64,000 bases of DNA from Oenanthe sinensis (GCA_028671895.1 CM053810.1:34451501-34515500), one strand, 5' to 3'; counted from the stretch's first letter, positions 34,778-46,834 are shown. Translations and numbers: made by a program. The notes: generated by a model not told the origin, from the letters alone.

Positions 34778-34968
34778 CTTTAATAAGATTAAAAATTAAG
34801 TGTTTCAAAAAAATATTTTAATTTTTGACTGAAAACAATTTTTGATCAGAAATAATTTTTAGTGAAAAATTATTTCGAATAAAAATTATTTTGAATTAAA
34901 AATAATTTTTGAGATCTGTATGAGTTGCGGAATTTTTGATTTGGATCTGATATTTTCTATATCAACCA

Positions 34969-34980
34969 GCTTTGATACCA
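34969..34980 (-). other. Primer binding site of element A
   Basis: The minus strand reads TGGTATCAAAGC two bases inside the 5' LTR, close to the tRNA-iMet complement TGGTATCAGAGC. Confidence 0.8.
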
Positions 34981-35326
34981 ATTGTTGGTCCCTGATATTG
35001 TAGAAGGGGGGTTGAATACAATATCTGAAAATTAACCGCGGAATAATTAGGATTAAAAATATTATTTTAATTACTCGCGAAATATTAATTATAATGAAAT
35101 ACTGTTCAAGTGAAAGATATAATTTTAACTTGATTAGTATTACACAATTAATATGAAGATTAGATTTTATAACTGATATAAAAATCTAGAACGAATTCGA
35201 CATGAAGTGTTCGAGTTTAATCAATTATATTCAAACTTGCACAGAAATCTGTGAATATTACAATGCAGACAAATTTCTGAATTTGAACTGATTTTCTTAA
35301 CACTAACAAATGAAGCAAGCACCTCA

Positions 35327-35334
35327 TATTTATA
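35327..35334 (-). promoter_or_regulatory. LTR TATA box, 5' LTR of A
   Basis: TATAAATA on the minus strand, 17 bp from the motif array. This would drive the full-length RNA of element A. Confidence 0.75.
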
Positions 35335-35350
35335 GAGGTCGGAAAAAGGC

Positions 35351-35706
35351 TGGTATGACCTTTTTCCATATGACTTAATTTCAAGAAAATAAGTCTGTAT
35401 GACTTATTTTAACACTTGTATGACTTATAAAAGACTGGGTATGACTTATTTCTGGTCGGTATGACCTTTTAAAATTCGGTATGACTTATTGAAAGTCATA
35501 TTCAGATTTTATTTAATTAAAATAAATCGGTATGACTTATTTTAAATAAACAAAATAATTCCAGCATGACCTTTTGATCAGCTTTGCTCGGTATGACTTA
35601 TCAGTATGCTCGGTATGACTTATGCTAACATGCTCGGTATGACTTATATATATATATATATATATATATAAAGAATTTCGGTATGACTTATTGATAAGTC
35701 ATACTA
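35351..35706 (-). repeat. U3 motif array, 5' LTR of A
   Basis: Same array as in the 3' LTR, with a (TA)n tract three units longer near 35650. Confidence 0.9.
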
Positions 35707-36385
35707 GCAGTTTATATATATCTATATAAGTCATTTTAAAGCATTTCTTTTATAGTAAATTAATTCTACTTAATTTAATTAGTTAATTTACAAATTAAAT
35801 TAATTTCAACTTGAATTAATTTAATTAGATAAATTAAATAATTAATTAACAATTGATAGTAGAATTAAAATACTATCTTTAGTCGCAGCCGTGCTGATAG
35901 TCTTGAAATCTTCCTGTCTTTTCTTCGTCTTCTAATCTTGAAACCTCTTGAATTAAATGAAGAATAAATATTATATTAGTTGACACACAAATGTACTGTC
36001 TGGTTCATTTGTGTCATCCCAATAAATATTCTCCATTTAAATAACATTTAACTAGAGGCCTTCTGTCATTAATTCTTCTTCACTGTTTGCATTCTTCTTC
36101 TGGAATCTGCTTGTAGTAATCATTTGAAATCTTCTATATCTTCTGTCTTCTATAGAAGTACTTCCTCATTATTAATTTCACTGACGCTTGAACATGGAAA
36201 TGAACTTCATCCAGTGTTGAGTAGCAATCCTACAAAATACCTCTGATACTTGGATCCTTTGTGATTAGTTGACTGTCTTCGTCTTGATTCCTGTTTAGTG
36301 TTTAGTATTTACTTCTCTTTATTAGTTAGAGTTGAGTTGCCATCTAATTATTACAAATAGGCCTAGTCATATGCCTTTCAGTTGA

Positions 36386-37130
36386 ATAAAGCAACATGTT
36401 GTATTAATTGCTTCAGCTTCAAAGTTCTTTTATCAGTGCATACTTCATTTAGAATTTCATTCATGAAATTCAGTTTCATTTCTGACTTCAAAGTTCTTAC
36501 AGCTTACTTTGCTTCCAACTTGATCTACCTGATGTGATTTACCATCTGTGACATTTTATCTGTTGAATGCACGAACATCACCAACTTATAACTAAGGTTG
36601 TCATCCATTGACTCCCCTATGTGACATACTTTAAAATGTCCTTCTTGATAGAATTCCATTAGAAGCAGTCCTCTCACCAATTTATTCTTTATCAAAGAAT
36701 CCATTGTCTTGTTCACCAAGTGTAAGAGCTTCTTTTGCCATAGCTAACTCTTTACTGATGAAGCTTTACTGAAAATTTCACTTCACCTTTGCATACAAAA
36801 TCCATGTCGGCTACGAACAAATATCCTCACTCTCAGTTGAGTGTGCTTCTAACCTTCTTGTTTAAGATCAAAAACTTTTCTTTTTCAATGCTTTTCCAGA
36901 AAACCCTTGATAAAGAATTCCCTAGTGCACTGTAGATAGTGCTTAAGTCTTTTCACAAGAAATATGCTTCCACTTATGACAATTCCGAAAATCATGATAG
37001 CCAAATCCCTTGTACATCCTTTGTTGTCATCTCCAAAGGTTACTGTTGGGTAGGCTTTCTCAATCAACTATGATTTCAGAGGTTTAAACTTAATCATATG
37101 CCTCAAACAATAAATGTCATGAAGTCACAA
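36386..37130 (-). pseudogene. Protease/integrase N-terminal remnant of the outer element
   Basis: The minus strand encodes EKAYPTVTFGDDNKGCTRD near 37060 (protease/linker) and MDSLIKNKLVRGLLLMEFYQ near 36710 (integrase zinc region), aligning with element A pol. It continues left of element A at 22701. Many stops and frame changes are present. Confidence 0.75.
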
Positions 37131-38228
37131 AACTTTTATCTTTTGTTACATACACTACAATCATAAATGATTAAGTTTCTTGGTACTTAAATTCAATTGA
37201 GTCCAGATGGGTTAGAGATATTACTTTAAATAGTGGTGACAACAGTTCAACCTTAACATACACAAACTTACATTTGACTGATCACTTCTCATTTACAGCA
37301 GCCTTGACAAAGTAGTCTTAAGGCTATGAGACTAGTGATTTCAACCTAACTTAAGACGGACTAGCAGTCTTTACCCTATTGTGATTCTTATACATGCTTT
37401 GTCTAAGATTATGCAAGTCCTAAGATATGTACTTTCAAATTTAACTAAATAAGCATGGAAATAATAACACATGGTAAACATTCAGCTTCAATGTATTAGA
37501 TAAGAATTATGCAATTCAGGCATGTTATGCATATTAGAAAATTCAGTACTATCTACTTTAATCATTCTACACAAGTGTAACAGATGTAAAGCAGATTATA
37601 GATATTCAATAATTTTCTAAAAGCACATGGATAGAAGAACTAACAAATTAATTACTAATTCTGTCTAATCCATTTCTGTTGTTGCCTAACATTTTTTAAC
37701 TATCTCTAATTACCTAAGTCAGTTTTAGATTAATCCTCGAATCAATATATGTTACTGACTACTTAGATAATTCTTCCATCTATTAATATTATAATCCCTA
37801 ACAAGCAATACATGAACTGATATGGCATTTAAGTGCAACTATGTGTGTGAGAGCAAATCATGTGAAAATAAACACATAAACAATTCAAGAATATGCAGAA
37901 TATTTGAATGAAACATTATGAGCAATATCAAATTCCACATACACTTAACAAGGCATTCATAAGAACAAATATGAAATATATGATCTATGACCTTTTTGTT
38001 TATTAGGAATTTTTATAACATTAGCAGAGGTATTAAATCACAGAAGATTTAACTCAAGTTCCAGCAAATGTTTAGTGAAACACCTAACAGTCTAGAACAC
38101 CCTATCTAATTCTAGATATTCATATTACTGCATATAAAATTAAGTATGAAATGTATTTATTTAAATTCATGAATCCTAGCATGCAATCTTATTCTTAGCA
38201 ATCAATTAAGCATTTAACTCCTAAGATG
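37131..38228 (-). other. Decayed gag-pol junction region of the outer element
   Basis: About 1.1 kb where the gag C-terminal extension should lie. AT-rich, no open frame I can tie to gag. Nothing else recognised. Confidence 0.4.
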
Positions 38229-39420
38229 CTAACATGCTGACATGAATATCATACATTTCAATACATAATAATCATATAGTTCTGAATTAGATAAATGTAT
38301 ACTAGTTAGAATATGTACCTGTAAAGTGCTTAGTGATTCATCTCCAATGTTGGTCATTGATGCCAAATATCTATTTGGTTCATCACTGTCAGTGATAGAA
38401 TCATCCTTGCATTTAAATTCATCAACAAATGTTTTCTCTTGCTGCATCCTCACTAATGCTTGAGATTCCTTCTTCAACCAAACACAGTGTCTGTCATCAT
38501 TCGCTTGTACAGGCTTCTTCAAATTGTGTAGCAAACCCATGATCTTGTCTTTTAAATATAAACCATCCCTGTCTTGCAACCGCCTCTTGAACTAGTCTTG
38601 AAAATCTCCTTCATGGAATCTATAGGTAAGGACCTTAGATTTAGAATTGGGATTCCGTCTGAATCTGATGTCCCTGAACTTTTTGTTGCCCTGCTGGCTT
38701 GCCCTGCAGGCTTGACTTGCAGTCCAGTTCTCAAGATATTCCATAGTGTCAAATTCACATACAACACCTTGACCACTACCTCGAGCTACAACATCTTCAA
38801 TTCAGCTTCTTGGATCATTTCGTTTCTGTTCAGAGGTTCTCAACTTTGACATCAATCAAATTTGGTTCCTGGGTCACAAATACAGTGGATATGCTAACAA
38901 CCTGCTTTACCAAATATTAACTTCTTCAGCTCTTGTTCTAGTTCATAGGCCTTCAGTAGATACAGTTCTTCTACAGACAATGTGGTTGTATCCTTAAATC
39001 CCTGTTGGTTGTAACCCTACGTTCCAGATGATCTGCAGTGTTAGCACGAACGTTCTGTAATCTCCCTGTAGAATAATCTTTAAGGCTTGTACTGAGATTT
39101 CAGGTTGTCTAGTATGTTCTCTTTCACTACTTCAAACCCCTACGATTTTTCATCTAAAAATATCCAACTCAAATTAACAAAAAATTGTACCCAAATTAAT
39201 CTCTTCTTTTGCAGCTTCCAAAATATTAGTGGGACCCTGTGGAGTAAACCTCTGAGTAAATTAATACCACTATTTTTCAACCTGTTCCAAAATAAGCTTC
39301 ATTGGATAATCTTCAGTCAATTTTTGTTGTCTTCAATATTCGAAAAAATCTTCATCTACAAACCTGTGAGCACCCTCGAATTAATATTTAAGAAAAATTT
39401 AGATTTACAGAATATTTAAT
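38229..39420 (-). pseudogene. Gag remnant of the outer element
   Basis: The minus strand shows ordered but frameshifted pieces of SIRE gag. AYELEQELKKLIFGKAG at about 38950 matches A's YELEQ region. Near 38700 is the RATKSSGTSD/RNLPIDSMKE patch, and at 38579-38229 an acidic segment with DSITDSDEPNRYLASM. The zinc knuckle itself is not preserved. No intact frame. Confidence 0.6.
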
Positions 39421-39613
39421 TTTCTTAGAAAATAAATTAATCAAAAATAAAAATTTAAACAAATTAATTTTCAAGAATTTCGAATTTTCTTAAAAATTAA
39501 AATATTATAAATTAATCTTTAATAAAAAATTTAGCTTTCAAGAATTTTAAATTTTCTGGAAAAATAAATAAATCTAAAATTAAAATTAAAAATTAAAAGG
39601 TACAATACTTGGG
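39421..39613. other. AT-rich leader segment of the outer element
   Basis: Low-complexity A/T DNA between gag remnant and solo LTR; no gene. Confidence 0.5.
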
Positions 39614-39618
39614 GTACC

Positions 39619-41135
39619 TGTTGGGATTCGAGCATATATACGTAGCGGAATTACGCTAAATAAAAAAAATTAACGAATCCCAAATGCAGGATCCGTGTAT
39701 AATTGGCGGATGATTATGGAGAAACAGATGTGTACCTTATTAAAGTTTTCCTTATGATGATTATAGAGGTCCATAAGCGATGAATCACAGCAGCCCTTCA
39801 CAAAGATCTGCTCTCTATCGGTATCCACATGAACGTCGTATCGTCTAACGATCACCGGAGTTAGGTACTAGCCTGTTTCTGCCTCTTTGTCTCTCTCTCT
39901 TCCTCTAGCCTCTCAAAACGTAGAGCTGCTAGGGTTTTTCTCAAAAACGAAATTATAAAAACTGTCACCCTAAACTATACATCTTTATGTATATATAGGG
40001 GGGAGAGGGACTTGGGCCAAAACCCTAATCTGATTGGACCTTTTAAAACCCATTCAGATTTCAGATTTATATTATTATTAAATTCAAATTCTAATATATA
40101 TATAATTAATCAAGTCTCACTTAATTAAATAAATAAATAAATTCGAATTAATATTAATAACAGTATTTAAATTCATAATTTAAATAACACTCCGTTTAAA
40201 CGTTCTTTGTGTGTGACCCTTTAGGTTATTATTACGTTGACAATAATTTTATTTTCTAATAATCAAATTATAAACAATGAGCGGCATCTAGTAATACATC
40301 ATTGCTACCCAAGTAATAATAATAATTGGTGATTCAATTGAACCTTTCGTGAATAATGTACAATGTAATATAATCTCTTTAACCTTATATTATAGATCAA
40401 ACTCGAGGCATGTATTGTGTCATCCTCTTCAACGTTTAATCCAGGTTTTCTTGATCAATGAGTAGACTATTAATCAAATCAACATTTGAGCATGACCATG
40501 CATTTTATAGTCTCACTCAATCAAGAGGCCAATAATATCACTCCTAAAATAGGAGGGTTAAATCGTATATCTATCATTCATATTTCTCATACGATTCATA
40601 GCATACCCAATGTCCACCTTTATCATTACCTGGTTAAAGATAACTTTGAGTGTAATCAAAGTATATTAATTCTCGTATAGAAATATAATGATTTCAAGTC
40701 AAAGGATCATTACATCATTATCACAGTGATAATTTCTTATGACACTTATTAACATGTAGATTCTCACAGCGGGCTCGTCCAGTGTCATGCATTGACACAT
40801 GCACTTATGTTCTTGACCTTAGTATCACCATACCTATGACCAATGAGATGTGGTCATCAATCAACAAACATGCTAGTCTTATTACATTATTATTGTCCTT
40901 AAATAATAATACTCGACTAGGGACTTTTAGGAATATAATATTGTTCATATAATCTCATTTTTAAGTCACATACTTAAAGATATATAATTCGCATTAATAT
41001 TCCAAGGACATTTATTATGCTTTCAATTTATAACACAGTTAATAAAGACATAATAAATATTAATTAAATAATTAAATAAACATAATCTTTAATTGTTTAT
41101 CATAAAGTATTGTCTCTAGGACACCAATACTAACA
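39619..41135 (-). repeat. Solo LTR (family 'S', copy 2)
   Basis: 1,517 bp, ends TGTTGGGATTCG ... CAATACTAACA, flanked by perfect duplication GTACC (39614-39618, 41136-41140). It is homologous along its length to 9581-11108, sharing for example GTATTGTCTCTAG near the right end and GCAGCGGAAT/GTAGCGGAAT near the left. Minus-strand TATA-like CCTATATATAC lies at about 39990. No internal region. Confidence 0.88.
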
Positions 41136-41140
41136 GTACC

Positions 41141-41400
41141 AAACTGCATTTTTGCAATAAGTGGCGCCATGTACTTTTGTGGCGCCTGTACACTGGAGCC
41201 CCTGTACAGGCGCAACAAAAATATCTTAAGTCGACTAGCATGCTAAGTGGTTATATTTTGTTGCGCTGCTACACTGAAACAACAGTATAAGCGCAGCATA
41301 CATTACTAAGGATATGCAAAGTTTGCCGCACGTGGAATCCATACTGTAGGCGCGTGACTCCTAGGCGCAAGTCAAGCTGCTAAATCAAATGCATGAACTG
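41141..41400. repeat. GC-rich motif cluster in the leader of the outer element
   Basis: Copies of GTGGCGCC, AGGCGCAACAAAA and TTTTGTTGCGCT, the same words as in this element's LTRs (15101-15345, 42561-42798). It sits between the PBS and gag. Confidence 0.6.
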
Positions 41401-41454
41401 GTCAGAGTGAGAAAGAAAAAAATGGACCACGCATATTAATAAATTCAAATCTTA

Positions 41455-41866
41455 AACTTTATTAGATTTATAAAATAAATTAATTAAAATTTATAATATA
41501 AACTAATAAAAGTTTATAAAATAAATTTTATAAAAGTTTATAAAATAAATTTTATAAAAGTTTATAAAATAAATTTAATATTAAGTTTATAAAATAAACT
41601 AATTAAAGTTTATAACATAAACTAATAAAAGTTTATACAATAAATTTTATAAAAGTTTATAAAAAAAATTATTTAAAATTTATAAAATAAACTAAATAAA
41701 ATTTATAATATAAACTAATAAGAGTTTATAAAATAGATTTTATAAAAGTTTACAAAATAAACTAATTAAAATTTATAATATAAACTAATAAAAGTTCATA
41801 CAATAAATTTTATAAAGTTTATAAAATAAACTTATTAAAAGTTTATAATTAAACTTATTTAAAAAG
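41455..41866. repeat. AT-rich minisatellite in the outer element leader
   Basis: Tandem, imperfect units of about 22 bp of the form AAAAGTTTATAAAATAAAT. It lies between the PBS and the motif cluster. Confidence 0.8.
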
Positions 41867-41950
41867 GCCTCCAAAAATTTAAGTCTCGACAACTTCGGCA
41901 CGGTGAGCTTCATTGATCTAACGAATCTTTATTTGTATATCAATCATTCT

Positions 41951-41964
41951 GCTTTGATACCCAT
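41951..41964 (-). other. Degenerate PBS of the outer element
   Basis: The minus strand reads ATGGGTATCAAAGC next to the 5' LTR, a mutated tRNA-iMet complement. Confidence 0.6.
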
Positions 41965-43734
41965 TGTTGGGTCCCAAAGTATCGTAGAAGGGGGGTTGAA
42001 TACGATACTCACAATAATTTAAATGCTTTTTAGAATTTGCGGATAAATAAATTATTGCTTCAGAGTGGGTTTGGCCATTTGTAGTGTTTAGGTGAGCTGC
42101 CTACTAATTTTCTATGTGTCCGGATAAATCAATTAGGTTCAAGAAAATTAGCAAGCAAAATAAAAGAGACAAGTTTCCGAGAATATATGTTTCGTATATA
42201 AACCCAGAGGGGTGCTACACCCAGTTAAAAATATAACTGGTTTCCAAAGAACAAATTATTTCTTTGTTACTAACACAAAAATATTAGGCTCAGTTCCTAT
42301 ACAAATATATCTAAATTAGTACAATGAAAAACTGAATCCGTAGGGAGTGATATCTAGGAGCCCTGAGTATTTTTCATTAAAGAACCGAATCCTAATATCT
42401 GACCGGTAGCAAGGTATGGGTGTGTAAAAATTAAATCTCTTGCTCCCACCATGACTACTCTCTATATATTTTTTGTTGAAGAAGACGACTCCTTCTTTAA
42501 TTAGTGTAGACTTTAAATCAATAAAGTAGGCTGCTGTAATTTGATTGGCTGAGGGTTAAGTGGTGCCTTACACAGCTGATATACAGGAGAGGCGCAACAT
42601 AGAAATGTAGTATAATTTTATCAAGTCAAGTGGCCCCACTTCAATTTTTTTTTCCGCCCTATACAGTGTGTATACAGGGGAGGTGCAACAAAACAATGAT
42701 ACTTCATTTTTGGTTAAGGCATTTGTATTCTTTTGTTGCGCTGAAGAATTCGTGGCGCTTTACTCAGTGAATCCTCTGTATGACCTTTAGAGGCGCCAAT
42801 ATATATATTATGGTCAAAGTGCAATTTGATCACTGCACTTTGACCATCTTTTCATTGCTTTACTGAAGTTTCCCAACTTCCATTTCTTGTACCAAAGTCT
42901 TGTCACATTACACCCTGTATCTTGAGCTATTTCCGTTCTTCGACTGTAGTTCAGAAACTTTCACTTTTCGTACAAGGTTGTGACACTTTGCACCCTGCAC
43001 CCTTTGAGCTGTTTAGCTGTTTGGCTGTAGCCTCTACAAATCACGTTTCGTACCTTAATAACTAACCGTTCTTTCCAAGTACGTTCTTCAACTTAACAAT
43101 TCTTCTATAGTTAATATTCATCTTCCTTTCACAAACTGCTGACGCCTAGTGCAACTGGTCTGGTTCACAGACGACTAACTTTGATCCAAGTCTTTGAATG
43201 CCTTACAGACATTGTTAAGTTTGCAGCAACTTCATTGCTTCGAACACTGATTGTCAATAAACACTATAACTTCACTGGAATCTTTTCTGGTACTTAGACA
43301 ACGTCTCCATTACTACCACAATCTTGAATACTTCATTCTCTGTTCTTCACTGATGCTTGAACATATAACTGAACTTCTTTCAGTGAGTATAGCTTTTTAA
43401 TCCTTTGTCTTTACCATGTATTTAATTCATCTAGATTCCTATGCTTCTAACACTGTTTATCTTCGATCAATGCTGGTACACTGAAATCTTCTAGTGGCAC
43501 TTTTATACTGAATCTTCAACACTTCTGAAACCCTGAAAGTCTTCCACCATTATTCTTCACTGAGGCATGAATATATTAATGTACTTCTCTCAATGACCTG
43601 TAGTAGACTTCAAAATTTCTTCTAATTTCTTGATTCATTATATCTTCCTTGTCTTCATTTTTCCTGATTTCTGTGTAGGCGTAGTATTATTTACCTGTGC
43701 TGTTCTATTATTGAGTTATCACGATTACTAACAC
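41965..43734 (-). repeat. 5' LTR of the outer SIRE-like element
   Basis: 1,770 bp, TGTTGGGTCCCAAAG ... CGATTACTAACA, followed by the duplication CTCTT. Motif cluster at 42561-42798; minus-strand TATA-like AATATATAGA at 42461-42470. Confidence 0.88.
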
Positions 43735-43870
43735 TCTTTTATATCCGGCATTAATGCTCACATCTGCTTTTCTACCTCTCTTTTTGTTGTTGAAAAACTG
43801 GGTACGAGCTTCATATTCTCTTTCTGCAATTCAAGCTTTCCCCACCAACTTATCAAACTGCTCTAATTCC
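43735..43870 (-). pseudogene. Gypsy gag, 5' part displaced by the copia insertion
   Basis: The minus strand encodes ELEQFDKLVGKA, one stop, then IAEREYEARTQFFNNKK and RGRKADVSINAGYKR, running straight into the gag segment at 14504. The match ends near 43870, where plus-strand copia sequence begins, so the N-terminal gag and 5' LTR are missing. Confidence 0.7.
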
Positions 43871-45231
43871 AAAAAGATACTTTTTCTCTAATTTGTGGTT
43901 TGAGGGGGAGTCAGTGCCTTTAGTGCACTTGATAGGGTTGTGAATATGAGTGAACCAACAACTCTGTCTCCAGAAAAAGTGATTCAAATATAAACTGAGG
44001 CAACTGTGAGCTCATCTCCGTTCTTCTAAAAGGGTACACACTTGGAAAAGGCAAAACTGTTACTAGGTTCATTCTCTCAACATAGTGAGTCTATTGAATT
44101 CAGCCTATCAGCCAATGCTACTTGTGAAGAGTCTATTTTATCTAGACACCTCCAAACATTGCAACATAGGAAGTCAGCAAAGGCTACTTGTCAGCCAAAA
44201 CTACTTTTCAGCCAAGGCTACTTGTTAAGAGTCTATTTCATCTACTTGTGATCTTTGGGACCAACATAGAAAGTCAGCAACTCTCTGATTATGAATCAAT
44301 TTATTGATGAATCAGTTGAAGACGGGGATTTACGAAACCCCATTGTGCCATCAGTGACCTCTTTTGAAGGGGCTATGATGATCTTTCTTACAGGTATAAA
44401 AGACTATGTCATCAGTACTGAGAGAAATAGTGTTGTGAAAAAAGAGTGAAACACAAGTGAGAAATAGTGAAAATATATATTCTATGAGTGAAATACTTAG
44501 AGAGTATATAAGCGAAACACTTGTCAGATAAACAAAGGAAAATCACACACTAGCACAAATACCAAATCCCATTCACAATTCCCTATTACATAGTTCTAAT
44601 GATTACACTCAAGGGGAGATATAAGAAATCTGTCTACATTGGTGATTTGGAAGACAATTGGCTGCCTAAGTTAAATTTAGTAATATGCAATGGAATTAAA
44701 GGCATGTCACCTAGAATACCTGACTCTGATAAAATGGTTGAACAAGAAAAGTGTTGAGAAACGGAGGAAAAGTGGTAACAAGAGAATAAGACTTCATCCC
44801 TGCCATCCTAAGGGGGAGTAGTGATGAGTCTGAGAAATGAAGATAATACTACTTGTATAATATGTTTAATTCTAGAGGAACAAACATCTTTCATTTCAGT
44901 TACTTAAGAAATCTGGAAATATAAAATCTGAACCATAGAAACCAGCCACTAATGATGAACCAATGACATTTATACACAAAAGCTCAACTCTAGAAGAAGG
45001 TGAAGTTGATACTTCTGAAGCTGGTAATTGTAGATAAATCAAGATAAAACTTTGTAAAATATGTTCAGTTTAGATGAACATCTATCATATATTTATCTTT
45101 CATGTTTGAATCTCAAAAATTGTTAAATATAATTCCAGAACTTTTTATTATTTACAGTTCTCGATGTTTTATTATTTTCTTATTTGGTAGTTGAGTTATC
45201 ATCTAGGAATATGTATTAAATATTTAACAAC
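43871..45231 (+). pseudogene. ORF3 3' remnants of plus-strand SIRE relatives (element C side)
   Basis: Plus-strand, heavily decayed. An open stretch at 44042-44251 and a tail encoding STLEEGEVDTSEAGN (about 44980-45030) match the end of A's ORF3. A second, differently diverged tail (CTAGAGGAACAAACATC at about 44872) occurs 150 bp earlier, so two related 3' ends appear to be fused. The rest has no usable frame. Confidence 0.55.
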
Positions 45232-45245
45232 AAATAGGGGGAGAC
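45232..45245 (+). other. Polypurine tract before the element C LTR
   Basis: AAATAGGGGGAGAC immediately precedes LTR start TGAAAGACATATGAC. Confidence 0.8.
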
Positions 45246-46544
45246 TGAAAGACATATGACAAGGCCTATTTTTAATTATTAGACGATAACTCAATTCAAA
45301 TTAAAAACTGAAGTAAATAATAAATTTGATAATAGGAATCAATTCGAAGAATGTTAACTAGACATGAAGAATCAGAATATCAGAAGAATTCTGACAAGAC
45401 TGCTACTCAATACTGGAAGAAGTTTATTTATATGTTCAAACATCAGTGTAAAAAAAAAGAGTAGTATCTCATGGAGTTCAGAAGACACATAAGGTTTTAA
45501 GTGCCTACTATAGAAAAATTTAAAAAGAAGAAAATTATAGAGGAAAAATAAAAAGAAGACAAGACATGACCAGACAAGATATAAAGACCACTACAATAGA
45601 AATGAGAATCAACATTGTAGTTAGTCATCCGTGAACCATACCAGTGCATAGGGTATCAACAACGTCAGTGAAGATTCGTCATCAAAAAGTTCAAGTGGTT
45701 AGAAAGGTTATTTTTGAAGAATAGAAGAGTTTGATCTACATCAACAATGGTCTTAGAGTCAAGACTTTAATTTAATTCTCTATTAATTAATTAAATTAAT
45801 CAATTAAGTTAATTATTAAATTAATTCACGTAGAATTAATTTATTTCTTAAATTAATTAAAGGATTAATTAATTTAGAATTATTTTAGAATGAAGAAGAC
45901 AGAAGCTGGAAACTCAAAGGCATACAGGTTTGTTTGGATTGCAGTGTACAAGAGTCAGAATCCAAGATTGAATATTTGACTGGGTACATGCAGTGGTAAA
46001 AACAAGTATTGTCTAGTTTAAAGTTTTAGATTATTTCTGTAATAGATATACTTCTAATTGTAATTGTAGATACAGCTAAACAGGCCTGGCGGTACTGACT
46101 TGAAGACACGACGGAAAAAGAATTGACACGAAAGAAATGCAAATTCATATATTCGTAAAAGTGGAACCTCGGTTGGAATTGATTTATCATTTCCAAGTCA
46201 AAAGTAATTCGGTTCTAAACGTTCAAAAGACCGCAGCTTAGAGCATAATAATTTATTTTTATTAATAAATATTTTATTTATTTTATAAATTATATTTATA
46301 AATATCTAAAAAATATTATATATTTATATTTATAATTTCTAAATTAAATTTATTATTTATTAATAAAAATTATAAGTTATGCGGGTCTAAAAGTATTTCT
46401 ACGGAGCTCGTCTATAATAAGACGAAATAGGGCTCTTGCTTTTTACAAACTGAATTGGCAGTTAATGTTTATTAAAGTAACCAATCGAAGGACGCCACGT
46501 GTCCAAAGGAATGAAAAAGCATGCTAAAGAAAAAATCTTGCCGT

Positions 46545-46790
46545 GTGTTATTTAAAAGTCTTACCGAGAGCTAATTTTGAAATGTCTTACCGAGCAATTC
46601 AAGGAAGGTCTTACCGAATTATTTCATTAAGAATATTAAGAAGTCTTACCGAAAATACAAATAAAAAGGTCTTGTTGGGGTTTTTTTAAAAAGTCTTACC
46701 GGATTTTTTAAAGGTCTTACAGAGTAAAAAAAAAGTCTTGCCCAGCTTATTCAAAAAGTTTAGAAAGCTATTTTATAAAGTCTTGATAGA
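46545..46790 (+). repeat. U3 motif array in the C LTR
   Basis: About eight copies of AAGTCTTACCGA and variants, spaced 25-40 bp apart, upstream of the TATA box. It is related to A's motif AAGTCATACCG by one base. Confidence 0.85.
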
Positions 46791-46834
46791 TTTTTTAATA
46801 AGTTTTCTTCAAAAGTATTGCTAGCTTCCATCTC

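Larger units (their letters stand above)
22707..36380 (-). mobile_element. SIRE-type Ty1/copia element A, young and nearly complete
   Basis: 13,674 bp bounded by LTRs 22707-24098 and 34983-36380 with a perfect duplication GTTGA (22702-22706, 36381-36385). The interior on the minus strand has PBS, gag (812 aa), pol (about 1,076 aa), a 1.2-kb spacer with motif array, and ORF3 interrupted by one TGA, then a PPT. By eye the two LTRs differ at only two substitutions and a 6-bp TA-repeat length change. That is about 0.15%, so insertion was recent. Gag and pol are uninterrupted apart from the boundary between them. Confidence 0.96.
34983..36380 (-). repeat. 5' LTR of element A
   Basis: 1,398 bp, near-identical to the 3' LTR. 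U3 motif array 35351-35706; TATA box TATAAATA at 35327-35334 on the minus strand. Confidence 0.95.
14510..43734 (-). mobile_element. Old SIRE-like Ty1/copia element ('outer'), hosting two later insertions
   Basis: The LTRs at 14510-16271 and 41965-43734 are flanked by the 5-bp duplication CTCTT (14505-14509, 43735-43739), and gypsy gag continues on both sides. On the minus strand the order is 5' LTR, a degenerate PBS, long leader, gag remnant (39420-38229), protease/integrase remnant (37130-36386), then integrase/RT/RNase H remnant (22706-20340), spacer, ORF3 remnant (18248-16400), PPT-like tract and 3' LTR. Element A splits its integrase and a solo LTR splits its leader. Without them it would be about 14 kb. 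All coding parts are degenerate. Confidence 0.9.
2817..43870 (-). mobile_element. Tekay-like Ty3/gypsy chromovirus, fragmented and multiply invaded
   Basis: On the minus strand the order is gag (43870-43735, then 14504-14200), protease, RT, RNase H, integrase and chromodomain-like C-terminus (to about 9245), a PPT, then the 3' LTR starting TGTAATATCCCG at 9203. That order and the LTR start are typical of plant Tekay/Del chromoviruses. Insertions split it at 9581-11108 (solo LTR), 14510-43734 (copia element) and, within the LTR, 5383-9025 (Harbinger). No 5' LTR is found: gag stops matching at about 43870, where plus-strand copia sequence begins. Every coding segment has stops or frameshifts, so it cannot encode its own transposition. 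Confidence 0.85.

Noticed and set aside
44042..44251. Plus-strand 69-codon frame as a small gene
   Set aside because: Sits in decayed ORF3 sequence of a SIRE relative with no start context or homologous full-length product.
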